Shown in pieces: positions 11,061 through 24,206 of a stretch of 64,000 nucleotides of DNA. The stretch is taken from positions 50,416,355-50,480,354 of the forward strand of contig CM068830.1 in assembly GCA_028554795.2 (NCBI GenBank). Reading direction: 5' to 3'. Under the pieces are notes generated by a model. The model did no database searches and was not told where the DNA came from. It saw nothing but the letters and a program-made list of their open reading frames with translations. Position 1 is the stretch's first letter. Each line of letters begins with the position of its first letter. The position numbers were made by a program, and so were the translations under genes. This stretch comes from Sinohyriopsis cumingii. Taxonomy: Eukaryota; Mollusca; Bivalvia; Unionida; Unionidae.

Positions 11061-11118
<58 letters not shown>
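11061..11118. repeat. (TC)n microsatellite
   Basis: Uninterrupted TC dinucleotides directly after the LINE 3' region. Confidence 0.95.
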
Positions 11119-11121
<3 letters not shown>

Positions 11122-11242
11122 GGTAAAACTTAACTTTTATCAATATGCGTAGGTCCAGAGAGACACCGCGATACGACACAATCGAAAATCCTCTACGCTC
11201 GTATTTTCATAAATATTCTCCCGTATCTTGTTACGATGGTCC

Positions 11243-11244
<2 letters not shown>

Positions 11245-11277
<33 letters not shown>

Positions 11278-11297
11278 GAGAGACAGACAGAGAGAGG
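11245..11297. repeat. (AG)n/(ACAG)n microsatellite
   Basis: AG repeats grading into ACAG tetranucleotides. Another (AG)n run lies at 11920-11951. Confidence 0.9.
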
Positions 11298-11913
11298 AGC
11301 GGTGGCCATAGGATATTTTCATATTTAATTAATAGTAATCGATTTTTAGAACATTGTAATAGGTTTAGGAAAGAACAACAAAAAAAAACATTAAATGCAT
11401 CACATTATGTGCCGCGTAATAGATACATTTATCGTATAATGTCGACAGGAAATTGCAACTTTGCATCATTGATTAGGTCAACACTGTATATAAATCCCAA
11501 GGAAAGTGCACATATACCATTACGACGAACCATATTCTTGTAGGTTACTTGGTGTAAGTTCAGTTTCAATGTTTTCCAGCCCAAATTCTTTTTCTCTCTC
11601 ACTCCAGATTTCTGCGTATTTTGTCCCTTATGCATGAGAGAGGAGAGGGTAACGGAAAGTAGAATGGATTGAGATGAAATTATGTACCATATTAATTTCA
11701 TTTAGAAAACGAGGATTATTACTCATTTTTATCGTTATTTGTATACCTCACTAATGAGCAATGAGTGAAAATTCATAATCGAATATATAGGCCTAAATCG
11801 ACAGCACAGTTACAAGAATGTTTATATATGCATCTTATTGCGCAATGGGCGGATCCCAAATTGATATACAAATATTATTGGTATATCAACTTGCTTTACA
11901 CCAGCACTTTAAA

Positions 11914-11959
<46 letters not shown>

Positions 11960-12536
11960 CGATTTATCCAGAGCTGCGACGTGTTCTGGTAGGAAAGGGG
12001 CATGGAACATTCTAAGAAAGAAGAACATGAGTGATAATATTGTCCTGGTTCCACACAGTGCATATTTGGTCAGTTAAAAATCTAGCTTTGATATCTTATT
12101 TCCTTATTCTTATCGTACCTTATTCTTATCATACCAAAACAGTGATTTTACTTATATCCCGTTAAGCTCGTAAAACTTTTGAACTGTATATATAATTATT
12201 AGAATTATGTAATAAAGGTAAAATAGGAACATTAACAGTGAATATCATAAAATAAATGAATTTGTATTACAACTTTTACTTGCCCTGCTCACCACCAATG
12301 TAAACATAAGTGGTTTTGGCGTACATACAGGGGCGCCCGCGGAATTATGGTGGGGGGGTGGTGGGTGGCAAACATGTAGTGGTCAGCTTTGAAGTTTTAT
12401 GGATGTAGGCCAAAATATGTTTAGATGCGTCCATGCATCCACCCCTCGACTATACCCATTGATACAATGAGGCCATATGAAGTAGACTGTTCTTGTAGGT
12501 TTAACTCCTGTTTTCAGCACGTTAAAAGGTGATACT
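11298..12536. other. Intergenic, no gene recognised
   Basis: AT-rich. Contains the (AG)n run at 11920-11951 and, at 12329-12360, CAGGGGCGCCCGCGG followed by G-rich text. That could be one end of a decayed hAT-type element, but no partner end was found. Confidence 0.4.
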
Positions 12537-12660
12537 TGACGGCCAGTATAGTTGCTGGAGGATGAACCCGGGAATTCCCCGGTAAGAACCAACGATCTAC
12601 TAGCACGCTTTCTCACATACCCACATTGACTGAACGTGAGACCCGAACTCATGCGGAGAG
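12537..12660 (-). repeat. SINE-B fragment
   Basis: GGCCAGTATAGTTGCTGGAG, GAACCCGGGAATTCCCCGG, TTTCTCACATACCCACATTG and GAGACCCGAACTCATGC match the full SINE-B at 50460-50703. The tRNA head is lost at the junction with the inverted array that follows. Confidence 0.75.
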
Positions 12661-12667
12661 TAAGAAA

Positions 12668-13826
12668 TTATGAGGCGCCGTAGCGGACAAAAGCTGGTCC
12701 AATCAGAAGTTGCAGTTGAAATTTCGATGTCGTATGTCGAGAAATCCATTATCACGTGTTGGATCAAAATGCGTCCTTAAAGTTCCATTTTCTATATCGA
12801 GATTTTAGATGTTATATGTTGAATTATACAGTGGTGATTTAAAGTTATATTTCCTATGTCGACGTTTTACGGTATATATTTTGAATTACACAACGGTGGC
12901 TGAAATTTCAATATCATATGTCGAGAATCCCTAATTCACGCGTTGTACGCAACACTGTTTGTGATGAAAGTTCTATTTCATATGTTGAGTATTTAGATTT
13001 CACCTGTTGAATTTCACAACAAAGAGAAGCAGCCTCCTTGTTAAAAAATAACCCGGTCCGTTCACGTGAGCGACATCTAGCGAAGCAATTCATAGTAATT
13101 CTCGACCTGTGAATGCATGAAATGTAATAGTGCCTCATAATTGAATACGCGAATGATGTATCTTAATACTCGATAATATTTTGAATTGTTGAAGTGGACA
13201 TTGTGTAATGTTACTTTTAACACTAACGCATCATTTCGCCATAAAAAATAACAATTCTGACAAACACAATAAAATGCCAAATCACCGCTGGGTAATTCAA
13301 TAGATACAACCTAAAAACTCAACATACGAAATGTAACTTTCAGCACAATGAACGTGATTCAACATGCTAAATTGAAACTCTCGACATATGACATTAAAAT
13401 TTCATCAACCGCCGTGCAATTCAGAAGAAACAATCTAAAATTGGATATTAGGCATCGAGTTTTCAACCAGCGTTGTGTAATTCAAATGATAAAATCTAAA
13501 TACTCAACATATGAAATGGAACTTTCAATATAAACTCTTTGAACCAATACGTAAATTAGAAATTCTCGACGTATGGCATTGAAATTTCAACCACCGCCGT
13601 GTAATTCAAACTACACAATCTGAAACCTCAACATAGAAAATATAACTTTCAACCACCACTGTTTAATTCAACAGATACAATCTAAAATCTCGACCTAGAA
13701 ATTGGAACTTTAAAGACAAGCATTTTTTATACAACATGTGAAATTAAAATTCTGGACATATGACATTAAAATTTCAACTGCAACGTTCTACTTGGACCAG
13801 CTTTTGTCCGCTGCCACGCCTCATAA
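12668..13826. mobile_element. Foldback element built of inverted ~62-bp units
   Basis: The ends are inverted copies: TATGAGGCG.. GCGGACAAAAGCTGGTCC on the left and GGACCAGCTTTTGTCCGC..CGCCTCATA on the right. Inside, a unit with TATGTCGAGA and TTGAATTACAC recurs every ~60-65 bp (left arm near 12737, 12797, 12857, 12918, 12983; right arm, reversed, near 13380, 13444, 13500, 13566, 13628, 13690, 13753). A likely 8-bp target duplication is TAAGAAAT (12661) and TAAGAAGT (13824). No coding frame. Confidence 0.7.
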
Positions 13827-15044
13827 GAAGTCCTACTTCTTCTGAAGGATGTCATTTGTATCGCTCGAAGTAAATGCTATTATTATCTGATTACCACATT
13901 AACCTGGTGCTAGAAAAATATACTGTAGATGCAACAAAAGACCTTGTAGTTGTTGAGCGCATCTTTTACTGAGCTGGAAAATATAGATAAGTCAAAAGCT
14001 TTAACTGTATTGTGTGCACGTGTGGTTATACACATAGATACCAAAGTCATGAAATGATCTTCCACCAGGACGAGCTTTACAAAAATTTCATAAAATCACT
14101 GGAGCATTAATGGTAGGTAATGAACTAGTCATGAGTCTTATAACTTAACATAAAGGTACGAAATATATGACATCTACTTTTTTTGTTTCCATATCAAGAA
14201 ACATATTGTACGATTGACGTGATAACAATGTGAATGTAACGAGTGGAATATTTCTTCAATTCGACTCAGAATACAGATGTTCTTTTCATTATGTATTTTC
14301 GAAAGCAAAAACTGTCGACTTGTTTGAACTTTATTTTCTCATTTTGTGCCATTGGGACCAACGGCTGCATTAATAAATCGATTAAAAGATGTTTTCAAAT
14401 TAACTGTAATTTTAGGATAGAGACTGTTACAAATGTAGCATGGATAACCAATGCTTCAGATTGTGTATTTTCCCAAGTAAGTTACTGATTTCAAACTAAA
14501 ATGAAGATATTCCTTTACTTCCATTAACACATTTCTTGCGTGTATAGATTCAGTGAACCTTGTTGGGATGAAGATGTCTAGAAACATCACATAGCGGTCA
14601 CATCCGACAGATTTCATTGAGTAATATTTTTAGACAAAAGGTTTTAACGATTGTGAAATTACTTGGGTGGGTTTTGGTTCTTTTTTTTTTCTTAATTTCT
14701 TTTTTCATTGATTTTTTGTCTTTGTCATGCTTTACTCTACAATTCAGTTTGCAATCTACACTCGTTAATGGTCAATACAATTCAGTGTATAATGGTTTTT
14801 ATTTTCCATCTTTTAAAACAAATATTATATATATGCTGAGTTAGGATTGCTACTATGTATAATCAAGCTTTTTTCGTACAATGAGTCCGTATGACGTACA
14901 GTGTAAAAGGCATACGATACTCTATGACGTACAGTGTAAAAGGCATACGATACTCTATGGATGAAAGAATATCGAATAGCAACAGATCATGCTAGCTCAA
15001 TCACTAATAATTCGCAAGATTGATGTGGAAATCTAGTTTTATAA
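13827..15044. other. Intergenic, no gene recognised
   Basis: AT-rich; short open frames show no recognisable domain. A 33-bp perfect tandem duplication lies at 14891-14956. Confidence 0.4.
14891..14956. repeat. 33-bp perfect tandem duplication
   Basis: Two identical 33-bp units starting ATGACGTACAGTGTAAAAGG. Confidence 0.95.
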
Positions 15045-15124
15045 ATTATCTAAAGGGGGACACTCCCTCCTCGTCATACAAATAAGGGGGAGAGGTATAA
15101 AAAGAATAGCGGAAAGAATAAAGT
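15045..15124 (+). repeat. Dispersed repeat C, copy 1, left piece
   Basis: Carries ACAAATAAGGGGGAG, as do the copies near 20830 and 52990. It is split from its remainder (17878-18995) by the hAT-type element. Confidence 0.55.
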
Positions 15125-17869
15125 ATGGGTGAAACGATTCATCAGAATATCGATGAATCGATACTTTTGATGTAACGATACACATATCGATACAAGAGAC
15201 GGAGAATCGATACAAAGAAAATACTTAACGTATGCAAGTGATTTTGGTCTTCAGCAGTAATGAATAGTTATTAATAGTTTGCCTTGTTATTCTTTAAAAT
15301 TATAATTCATCTGAAACAGCATCTGCAGTCGCAGGCTCTCGATTTTATTTCTAAAAACGAAAAAGGCTGTTCAGAGTACTCGCTCACTGTCTATAAATTA
15401 ACACAAAGTGATATGGTTTATAATTTGCCCCCATCCTCCATGCTAATTATCTTAACTCAGCAGCTTGTTCAACATATACTATACCTTCCACATGTATTAT
15501 GGTGTACTTCACTCATCATTTAATAGCCATTTTTACATGGAATTTCTACATTGAATTGTATTGTCCACTTTGGTCAATTTGAAAGCTACACTACCGATGT
15601 GTCGCACTGTGAACTATGTTACAGTGAATTCTTATTGGTGTTTATTGCTTGTTCCGGCCGAGGTTAAGCAATAACCACCAATCAGAAGTTAATTATGGTG
15701 CCCAGGAATAGGCTTTATTATCACGTAGTTTGAACCTTCCATGGTGGCTGTTTTACAAATGCGTGTTTAAAATACGGGCTACCAAGAAAACCCAAAATGT
15801 CTTATTTCCGGCGTGGTTCATTATGATATCGTTCGGCAAATATTGGCTGATGGTAGTGATAATAACAATAAAATGTTTAAAGTTATGAAATATATTGGAT
15901 TATTGGAGTTGGGAAAGTGTTAATGGAGATACCAGTGAGTGATTTTTAGCTTGATAATGGTAAATACCAGTCAGATGTACATGTTGGACGGAGAAAAATA
16001 GACGGCATAACGATCGATTTCCCTTTCAGCGGTATTTCGAAATTAAACGTAGAGAGTGCAGAATACTGAGCCGAGTTGAAATAAAGACAATTTCAAAATA
16101 GAACGCAATTTTTATTTTGTTATCAATCAATTTAGCTCTATAGATCACATACTACAAAACGATATATCCATATCAGGGTTAAGATAAAATGAACAATTTA
16201 AGGTATAAACAAAATTAAGATGTAAATATATGTATTTGAATACCTCTGTCTGCACAAGCAGATTATGACATTGGTAAAATAAAAACTCTAATACAGAATT
16301 ATAGAACAGATAAGAAATCTTACACAGTAATAGTCATGAAAACCACTGATTCAACAAAGTTTATTTTAGTGAAAAATCTTATTTTAGAGCATATATATAT
16401 CCAAAAGATAATATATGTGAGCTCTGGAATTATGTACATAACAGTCATAAAGATCAGCTTCCCAACATATTCAGATTGACAAAGCTAGCTATGTATTTGT
16501 CCCTTCAGTAGGAAGCACAAAACAATATTCATACGCAGATAAGAAACAGAGTATGCTTAGAAACAATTAACAGACTAATGCTTATACCACTGGAGGTGGC
16601 ATCTTTAAAAGATGTTGATTTCAGTACAGACCGCTCCTGTTGCCTAGTGGTTAGAGGGTCCGCCTAGGAAGCGGATGGTCTTGGGTTCGAACCCCGGCCG
16701 GGTCATACCAAAGACTTACAAAAAATGGTACCTACAGCTGCCTCGCTAGGCCCTCAGCATTAACAGGTTAGTGTTAGGACTGGTCGGCCGGGTGTCAGGA
16801 TAAGGTGAATGGGTGGGACATCATGCTACATGTCTGCGGCGTGATGCCCCAGTGCTAGACATCACTATAAACTGACACTGCAGACATCGTAGCGATATGA
16901 CTGAAAAATTGTTAAATCTACGTTAAAAGTTCTAATAACATACACACACATTTTAGTACAGCTCTAACAAAGTGGAACCCGAAGAAAGAGACAGATATTG
17001 ATGTCAAGTTGAAAGTAAATACTGAACTATGGCCGTTTCTTCCTCTCCTTATTTCTTTGACAAAGGGACAGGTCTCCCTTAAGAAAAAAATCATGGAAGG
17101 ATCTCTCCTTAAATTTTACATGGGAAACAAATTTGAAAATTCTCTTTTTATGCACAGATATTTAACTAGTGAATGATGGTGCTGATAAAATAAATAAAAT
17201 TAGCACGGAATCAGCGATGGGGCAGATTTCAAACCGCTCAAGTTTATCACCTTGTATAAATTTGTAAAATTATATTATGGGACTGATTTTTTTCAGTAGC
17301 TATCATTCTTCACTAACAAATACAAGAACCTGTGGCTGCAGCAGTACAATGTTTTATATTTTGTTGGTATTCATCTTCATTCCCATGCCCGGATTTGTTT
17401 TAGATCAGATTTTCTTTGCACAAGGCAATTCATTATTTATTCTGTTTCGAAGATAACATCGTAATGTCTTCCAAGTTTAAGTGAGACATGAAATTGGAAA
17501 TAAAATGTTTTCAAAGCATTCATGATGTGCAAAACAAAGGGCCTAGTGGCTAAAGTGAGTTAAATGGAGCCATTATTAAATGGCCTAAAACGCTGAATAA
17601 AATTCACTAACAACCAACAGTGTTCTGCTTGAAAGTATTTTTGTTATCTGGTCATCAGTGAAAATAGCACATGCATATATGATAATTGTCTGTCTGTAAT
17701 CTGTATACTGGAAATAAACCAAGAAAGTCAACGTACATAAAAGGCACCACCTACCTTCCAAAGATGGAAAGACCATGAAGTTCAAACGTGTATCGATATG
17801 TATCGTATCGCAGACTGAGTATCGTGAATCGTATCGATACACGGCAGAGGTGTATCGTTTCACCCGTAT
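15125..17869. mobile_element. Non-autonomous hAT-type element, 2.7 kb
   Basis: The left end ATGGGTGAAACGAT and right end ATCGTTTCACCCGTAT are inverted copies (a 2-base difference near the tip), each followed inward by GAATCGATAC-like motifs. The flanks AATAAAGT (15117-15124) and AATAAAGT (17870-17877) are an exact 8-bp duplication, the length made by hAT transposases. No transposase frame is present. The left half (about 15280-16080) is related, in inverted orientation, to repeat C at 18415-18760. A full SINE-A sits at 16630-16950. Confidence 0.75.
16630..16950 (+). repeat. SINE-A, full length with target duplication
   Basis: The tRNA-like head has A box TGCCTAGTGGTTAGAGG and B box GGTTCGAACCC. 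It is followed by the family body (CTGCCTCGCTAGGCCCTCAG, GACTGGTCGGCCGGGTGTCA, ACATCACTATAAACTG) and an ACATACACACACA-type tail. TTTCAGTACAG (16619-16629) and TTTTAGTACAG (16951-16961) are an 11-bp target duplication with one difference. Pol III internal promoter inferred from the boxes. This is the best reference copy in the window. Confidence 0.9.
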
Positions 17870-17870
17870 A

Positions 17871-17906
17871 ATAAAGTCATAGTTCAGTATAAAGTCATAG
17901 TTCAGT
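17871..17906. repeat. 18-bp tandem duplication
   Basis: ATAAAGTCATAGTTCAGT twice in a row, overlapping the right target duplication of the hAT-type element. Confidence 0.9.
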
Positions 17907-18995
17907 ATTTACCTAACGCGTCAATATCTGTCTCTTTCTTCCTACTCCTTTGTTAAAATAAAAAGCATTGTTAATATCTGTTTCTGAGCTTAATATGTGC
18001 CTTCTCTGTATATGAATATTGCACTGTGCTGAGATTCCACACACCCAACCTTCAGTCTACACTCAGAGGTATACGAATAGCTAGTTTATCCAATCAGAAC
18101 AATGTAGATATTGTCTTTTGTATACTTTTAATCCCAAACAACACTACAGTAACACAAGTTCTGCCAAAGTATCACTTTCTTCGAACAATACTTTACTGAC
18201 TGTTATGACAGAAGTCAATCAATGCCATATTATCCTTTTTAAGTCATTTTTTTTTCCTTCAAGTAAATATCTTTCCTTTGTAATTTCGTTTTAAATCCTT
18301 GTGTATTCATTTTATCTTAAACCATATAGGCTAGATAATTTTGTAGTACAAGATCCCACCGGGCTAAATTATTTGAAATAAAATAGTGCCCTATACTTTT
18401 AAATTGCCTGTATTTTTAATTAGGCGTGGTATTTTGCCTTTTCTCCATTTAATCTCGAAATACCGCTGCAAATAAAGGTTCAAAATCATTCACTGGTATC
18501 TTCTTTAACACTTTCCCAGCTCCGATTATCTGATACAGTTAATGGTAAAATTCAATGACTTTCATCCGCCTTTATTTGCCGAATGAAATCGCCATCTGAA
18601 CACGAACCACGTCAGGAATCAGCCATTTTGGTTATAGGTGGCCCGTAATTTAAGCAAGCATTTATAAAACTTCCTTGATGGAAGGTTCAAACTACAACAT
18701 AAAACTTATTCCAGGACCCAATCTTCCAATTAAATTTATTTTAACAACTATTCACATCAAGCCGAATAACCCTGATGTGTAAACAGTTGTTTATCTGAAA
18801 AGAGACAGATGTCGCGACAATCTTTACGATACTGACAGCGTATCCTACGTCGCGAAAAGGACTTTAAGGGTTGACAATTAAATAAAAACTGAATAATGCG
18901 CAGAGTATGTTTTTACGTGCGCATATTTAAACTAATTTTCGGGAGTTTCCGCATATCACAGCTTTCCTCCGTGTGCACAAATACGTAAACATTGT
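17878..18995 (+). repeat. Dispersed repeat C, copy 1, right piece
   Basis: Shares many short blocks in the same order with 20770-21860: TTACTGACTG.TATG, GGGCTAAATT, AGCCATTTTGG..TAGGTGGCCCGTA, AAAACTTCCTTGATG, GGACCCAAT, TGCGCAGAGTA. It continues the sequence left of the hAT-type insertion. Confidence 0.6.
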
Positions 18996-19479
18996 GAACG
19001 ACCCCCCCCCCCCCCGCAGCATTTCTGCTACACATTTTAAGATCTGTTCATCCTAATGGTGTATGAGGGTTGAGAGGAGCAGAAGAAAACAGGGTCTTAT
19101 TATGGAAATATAGAATAGCATACACAAGGGCAGATATATTTCCTAAAGGGAAAATAAATGTATTCCAATCTGACATCTCCACTTTGGTATCGCATTCGTC
19201 GCGATATATTTCTCTCCCACCGATTTATTTTAAAACATCATTATGTATAATTAAGTTTCATGAATATACAGCCTCAGAGATGTTAAACGATTTCCTAGAT
19301 CTTAACAATAATGTCTGCACTAACCTAACTCCTTCAAAAGATCTGTTTACTGCCCAAAAATAATTTCCAGATAAAACCATTAATGCCTACACTAAACAGT
19401 TACTGAAAGGGTCTATGCTCTACTGGCCAAAAAAGAATTTCAAGACAAGACAAAATCTTCTTAGCTGTAGAATGTTGAA
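18996..19479. other. Intergenic, no gene recognised
   Basis: Starts after a C-run at about 19003-19015. A 97-residue open frame at 19070-19363 shows no recognisable domain. Confidence 0.35.
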
Positions 19480-20560
19480 ACCATCTAATATTTTGGCAAT
19501 AACAAAATTTTCAAATCAGCTGCTGTGGTAGAAATATTAGCTTTAACATTGCCACCATTTTCATTTATGACCAACAAGACATCTTGAAATGTCTTCTGGT
19601 TGAAACCCTGCTATGACTTTGTACTTTGCAAGAGTAACACTAACAACACGGCTGCCATGGTGACCATATTGTATATCAAATTAGTACTATTTCCATTTAA
19701 GACCAACTATACATCACAAAGTTCAATGAAAACCCCATGTTGATTTTACTATCCCAAGCAGGAACAGCGATAACGCAGTGGCAGCCATATTCGACATCAG
19801 ATCAAAACCATTCTTCAAGGACCAAAATAGACAACGTACAGTCTTGTGGTGAAAGCCAAAGGTCAATACTGGAAGTCAGATGGGCAACATTTTATGACAA
19901 CTAGATAATAATCCTGAAATCCACATGTTGATATGACCATCTGTTCAGGAGTAGTTGTAACATTTTCAAGATATCCAAGCTCCTCCATTTTCAACTGGGA
20001 CCAACCAGACTGGATGAACGAGTGTGTAGTTTCATAGCAACCTTCGAAGAAGCTTTGGAGGGGTAGCAAATAAGATCATATTGCAATAAACAGGAGAACT
20101 AAAGATAACAGACCACCCCAAAATCTCTTCTGGGCTACAAGTAAATCTAATAACTCTAACGATCAGATCCTCTATCTGACACGAATTTCCAGAATTCAAA
20201 CCATTTTTTAAATTATTTTTATCCGTTTCAATTTGAGACCCAAATCTAATATTCTTGTGCAACATTTTCAAATCAGCCATATTGGATACAAAATTTGCAC
20301 TATAATCATTTAAGACGAACTAGATGTCATTAAGACTTCATGAAAACTAGCAAGATTTCCCGTATGCATATTATAGCAGCCATATTCAATGTCTGTAGGA
20401 CACGATTTCAATTTTGGACCAACTAGATAAGAATTTTTCGGTGAAAACCCTATTGTGATTTATGGCTGTCACTTCCGAAGGAGTGAAACAAATTTAAAAC
20501 TGGCCATTATAGATGCAAGATTTGCAACATATTCATTCAGAACCAGCTAGAAGTCATAAC
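19480..20560. repeat. Degenerate satellite-like array
   Basis: A diverged unit recurs: GCAGCCATATT..., then ATTTAAGACCAACTAGACATCA, then GTGAAAACCCTATGTTGATTT. Its 'GACCAACTAG' block appears near 19570, 19698, 19818, 19993, 20313, 20418 and 20540, an irregular spacing of about 105-175 bp with one larger gap. Single related units lie at about 44100-44170 and 54820-55070. Confidence 0.6.
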
Positions 20561-20769
20561 CGAGATCACATCATCACCATTAGATGGATGAGTCAACCAT
20601 GCTTTGAGCATTTATAAACAACTTGACCTTGGAATGAATGTGTGTTAAGTGTCATGGCAAGTAGTTTAGGTGGGAGTAAAAAGAACAAACTTGTGCTAAC
20701 TTTCATATTGATGTATGTACAAATCATCCTATAGACTGTTCTTTTGGTCCCTGACCAGCACAGCTAAAA

Positions 20770-21860
20770 CAAAAATAGAGATTCTCCCAGGACTTCATCA
20801 TATGGAGGAATTTCCCCCATTTGTCACAAAAATAAGGGGGAGGAGAAAACAGCCATTATTATGCATCTCGCGTTCTTCCTGCTCAACCTTCTAAGACCCC
20901 TATTGAAATCAAAATATGTAAACGATGTTGCCTCTAGTTCTATAAGCGTTAACCTCTTGTTTCCGAGTGCAAACTGTTCCTTATCAGTGTATGAAAATTG
21001 TTCGTTACTGAAAACACCCTTTGAGTCTGCCATCTAAAGTGGCATAATCATAGCTAGCTGGAACAAAAAGTTTTAAAACTCACCTTTATGGTTCTTGGAT
21101 ACAATTTTTCACAGCTCACTGGTATAGTCTTTTTAAGACTTGTGCTCCAAAATAAGATTTTTCACTAGCATATGCTTTGCCAAACTTTTCCTGAATTAGC
21201 ACTCTACTGACTACTATGCCAGATTTAGTAAACGTTTCCACAAGGCTGTATTAGGATTTTAAATCATAATCCGATAGTATACTTTTTAGATAAAATACAT
21301 TTTCATCAAATAAATAGCTTTACTTCTTCATCTCATGTTAAGATTCTTTTTATTAATATTATCGTGACCTTTCTGCAAGCACCATGGTTCTGTAGCACAT
21401 GATCCTTCAGGGTTAAATTGTGACATGAAACGAAACATGCAATGTGCTTTAAAATTGTTTGTATTTAAATCTGCAGACAGCCTTTTCTGATACACTTCCT
21501 AACTTTAAAAATAAATTGTCTTTATCACTATGATCTGCCAGTATCTGCCAATAAATTCATCACCTAAAGATGCACAACACTGAGAATCTGCCATTATGGG
21601 TCTCTAGATAGCCCGTATCATAAACGCGCATTCGTAAAACTTCCTTTATGAGATTCAAACTATGACAGAATGCTTGTAATGAGGCCCAATGTGCCAAACA
21701 AATTTAGTTTAACAACCATTCATCTAAAGCCAAAGAAACCATATGTGTAATAGCTGTATAGTGCGCAGAGTACATTTTCATAGGCGCAACTGAAACTAGT
21801 ATGCCAGAGTTCTCGTACATCACTGCTCAAGTGTGCAAATTCATAAACAATACTATTAGA
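20770..21860 (+). repeat. Dispersed repeat C, copy 2
   Basis: Begins near CCCCCATTTGTCACAAAAAT AAGGGGGAG and ends with GTGCGCAGAGTACATTTTCA and AAGTGTGCAAATTCATAAAC. Same order of blocks as the split copy at 15045-18995. No coding frame of note. Confidence 0.6.
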
Positions 21861-24206
21861 AGTGATGACTCGAACTCATCTATGCCTACATGAGACAAGA
21901 TAGGGGAAAGAGACCGGACCAAAAGGTTGAGATATAGTCATCTGTGTGAAAAAATTTTAAGGAAAACAACCAGCATGAGATTACCACATTTTAATATACT
22001 AATATTACACCAAAACAGAAGGAAAAGAATTAAAGATGAGCTATAATTTCTACTAACACAATAAGAATTATGGAAGATTTGCTTCTCCCAACTTATTTTC
22101 TTAATTTTAAACAGAGACAGGTACTTAGCATAAAAATTAAGACTTCAAGTTATGTGTACATAACACTGCTTTGCCATTTCACATTCTTCTCTTAAGCAGA
22201 ATGAAAAACCTTTCCCAAACTGGTACAAACAATAATCAGCTATATTTTCTAACATTTTGATGAAAATATTAATATATGTTTTCAGATAAATATAATTTTT
22301 TCTTTTACTGCAATAATGGAATATAACCCGATAAAAGCTGTTCCAGTAATACATACATGAGAACATGGGAAGGCACTTGCAACATGGAGTAGTCATCTGC
22401 AGAAGCAATCTGGATTTCTACCAATTTCATACCAACTTGACGAATAATCCAAGTACCCTTGGATATATATTTTTTTTATTAAAATTTTCCCTGACTCTCA
22501 TCAACGTTTTAAACAGAACAGCCCTAATCATGTACACAATTCATTTTTTTTATACAAACAATAAATCATTAGCAAGGTAAGCAAATTAGATGTGCATTTG
22601 ATGACCTTTTGCAATTATGTGTTCCCAAAGGTCTATTTGAAATATATATTAACGATATAAATATTGTATTAAGTAACAGAAGATCTAAAAGTGCTCATGG
22701 CGAATAAAACTTAAAAAACTGCAATTATCTGAAGAAAAAAAATACACAAATTTCATTTGGAATGAGCACCTATGTAAGATTATAATAATCACATGACAAC
22801 AAATATCGATTTGATAAAAACAGCAAGTATTCAGGGATCTCCCCAACTTAGAAAACCAGTGGGTTAATGACCTACTTTGCTATATAAAGGACATCAAAAT
22901 TAAGAAACTATGGTAGATATCCAACATGTTTACACCATCATGAAAACAAAGGTATTGTATAAAATTTAATTTATCTACACTGAAAAGATCAGGAATGGGA
23001 CTAAATAAAGCATCAGGTCCTTGTATTAAAAAAAAAACCAAAAACGTTCACATAATAAAAATGCTGCGCATCTTTCGCAACAAAGAAATGTCCAAATTTA
23101 AAAAAAAAAAAAAAATGAAACTTTGAGTAACAAGCAGATGCACATATTGAGGTAAACAATATACCCCTTCCAGGTTCTGTGCAAGGCATTCATATCTGTG
23201 ATATTAAACACATTGATCATGTCAAATGCACCACTGCCAGTACAAGAATTCCAAACAGAATTTGTCTTGTCTTGTCATTAATGTACAAGTAATTGTTATC
23301 TGGATACTAAAATGAAAAAAATGGAACATGTATACATTTTAAAAATAAATAAAAGAAAGAATGACAGTTAAGAGTAGAGAACAAAGACAGTCAAAATCAT
23401 TCAGCATAAAATGATCTCAAAAGTAAAGTTTGTTAGGTGAAAAGGTTCCTTTTATAATGATGATCAAAATGTACTGAATACGGAAATGTTTATGGGAACA
23501 TAAAATTTAATTCAGTAGGTTTAAAAATGTAAGAAAAACATAAAATTAAAAGTTCCCAGTGCTGATAAGCAAAAGGATTTGGATTTGTGAAAAGGAGTTA
23601 AACATTCACAGATGCAATCATCTGCATATGCACTGTAACATCTGATAATATAACAGATGTGGTTTACAGAGTTAAAAATGCCCCAAAACTTTTGAAAATG
23701 GCTTACTGCATAATCTTGTGACATATCTTACAATGAAAGTATTATAATGATGATAATATGCATGAAGAAATTAATAAAATGAATGTAAACAAATCATAAG
23801 TCATTTACATGTAAAAGATGACAATTTGGCCCACATAAAAATGATCATAGAATGAACACTGACTACTTTCTTAAAACGTGCATTACTCACATGTCTTTTT
23901 AAAAAAAACTAAGACTTATATCAACAAAGATTGACTTATGAAAACAGTAATCCTTTATTAATAATGATACGCAGAACATATCTGCAATACTTGCAGAAGG
24001 AACCATGCACACTGTCAGTGAAATATTTTAAGTTTCTGTGGCACAAAGTTAAAATCTGAAATTTTATCAAACCAGAGAAAATTGAAAGTACTATCTTAAC
24101 AGAGCTCAAATTTATTTAAAATATTTTTGCCTTGTTGGTAAAGTACAGCCAAACCAAATGACTCATTTGGTATAAAATAATTTCACCCTAATCTGAAAAG
24201 TCTATT
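21861..24206. other. Intergenic, AT-rich, no gene recognised
   Basis: Poly-A runs at about 23027 and 23100. Short frames only, with no domain or repeat match I can support. Confidence 0.4.

Noticed and set aside
16630-16720. A functional tRNA gene
   Set aside because: A and B boxes are present, but the sequence continues into the SINE-A body with target duplications, and the cloverleaf end is not a tRNA 3' end.
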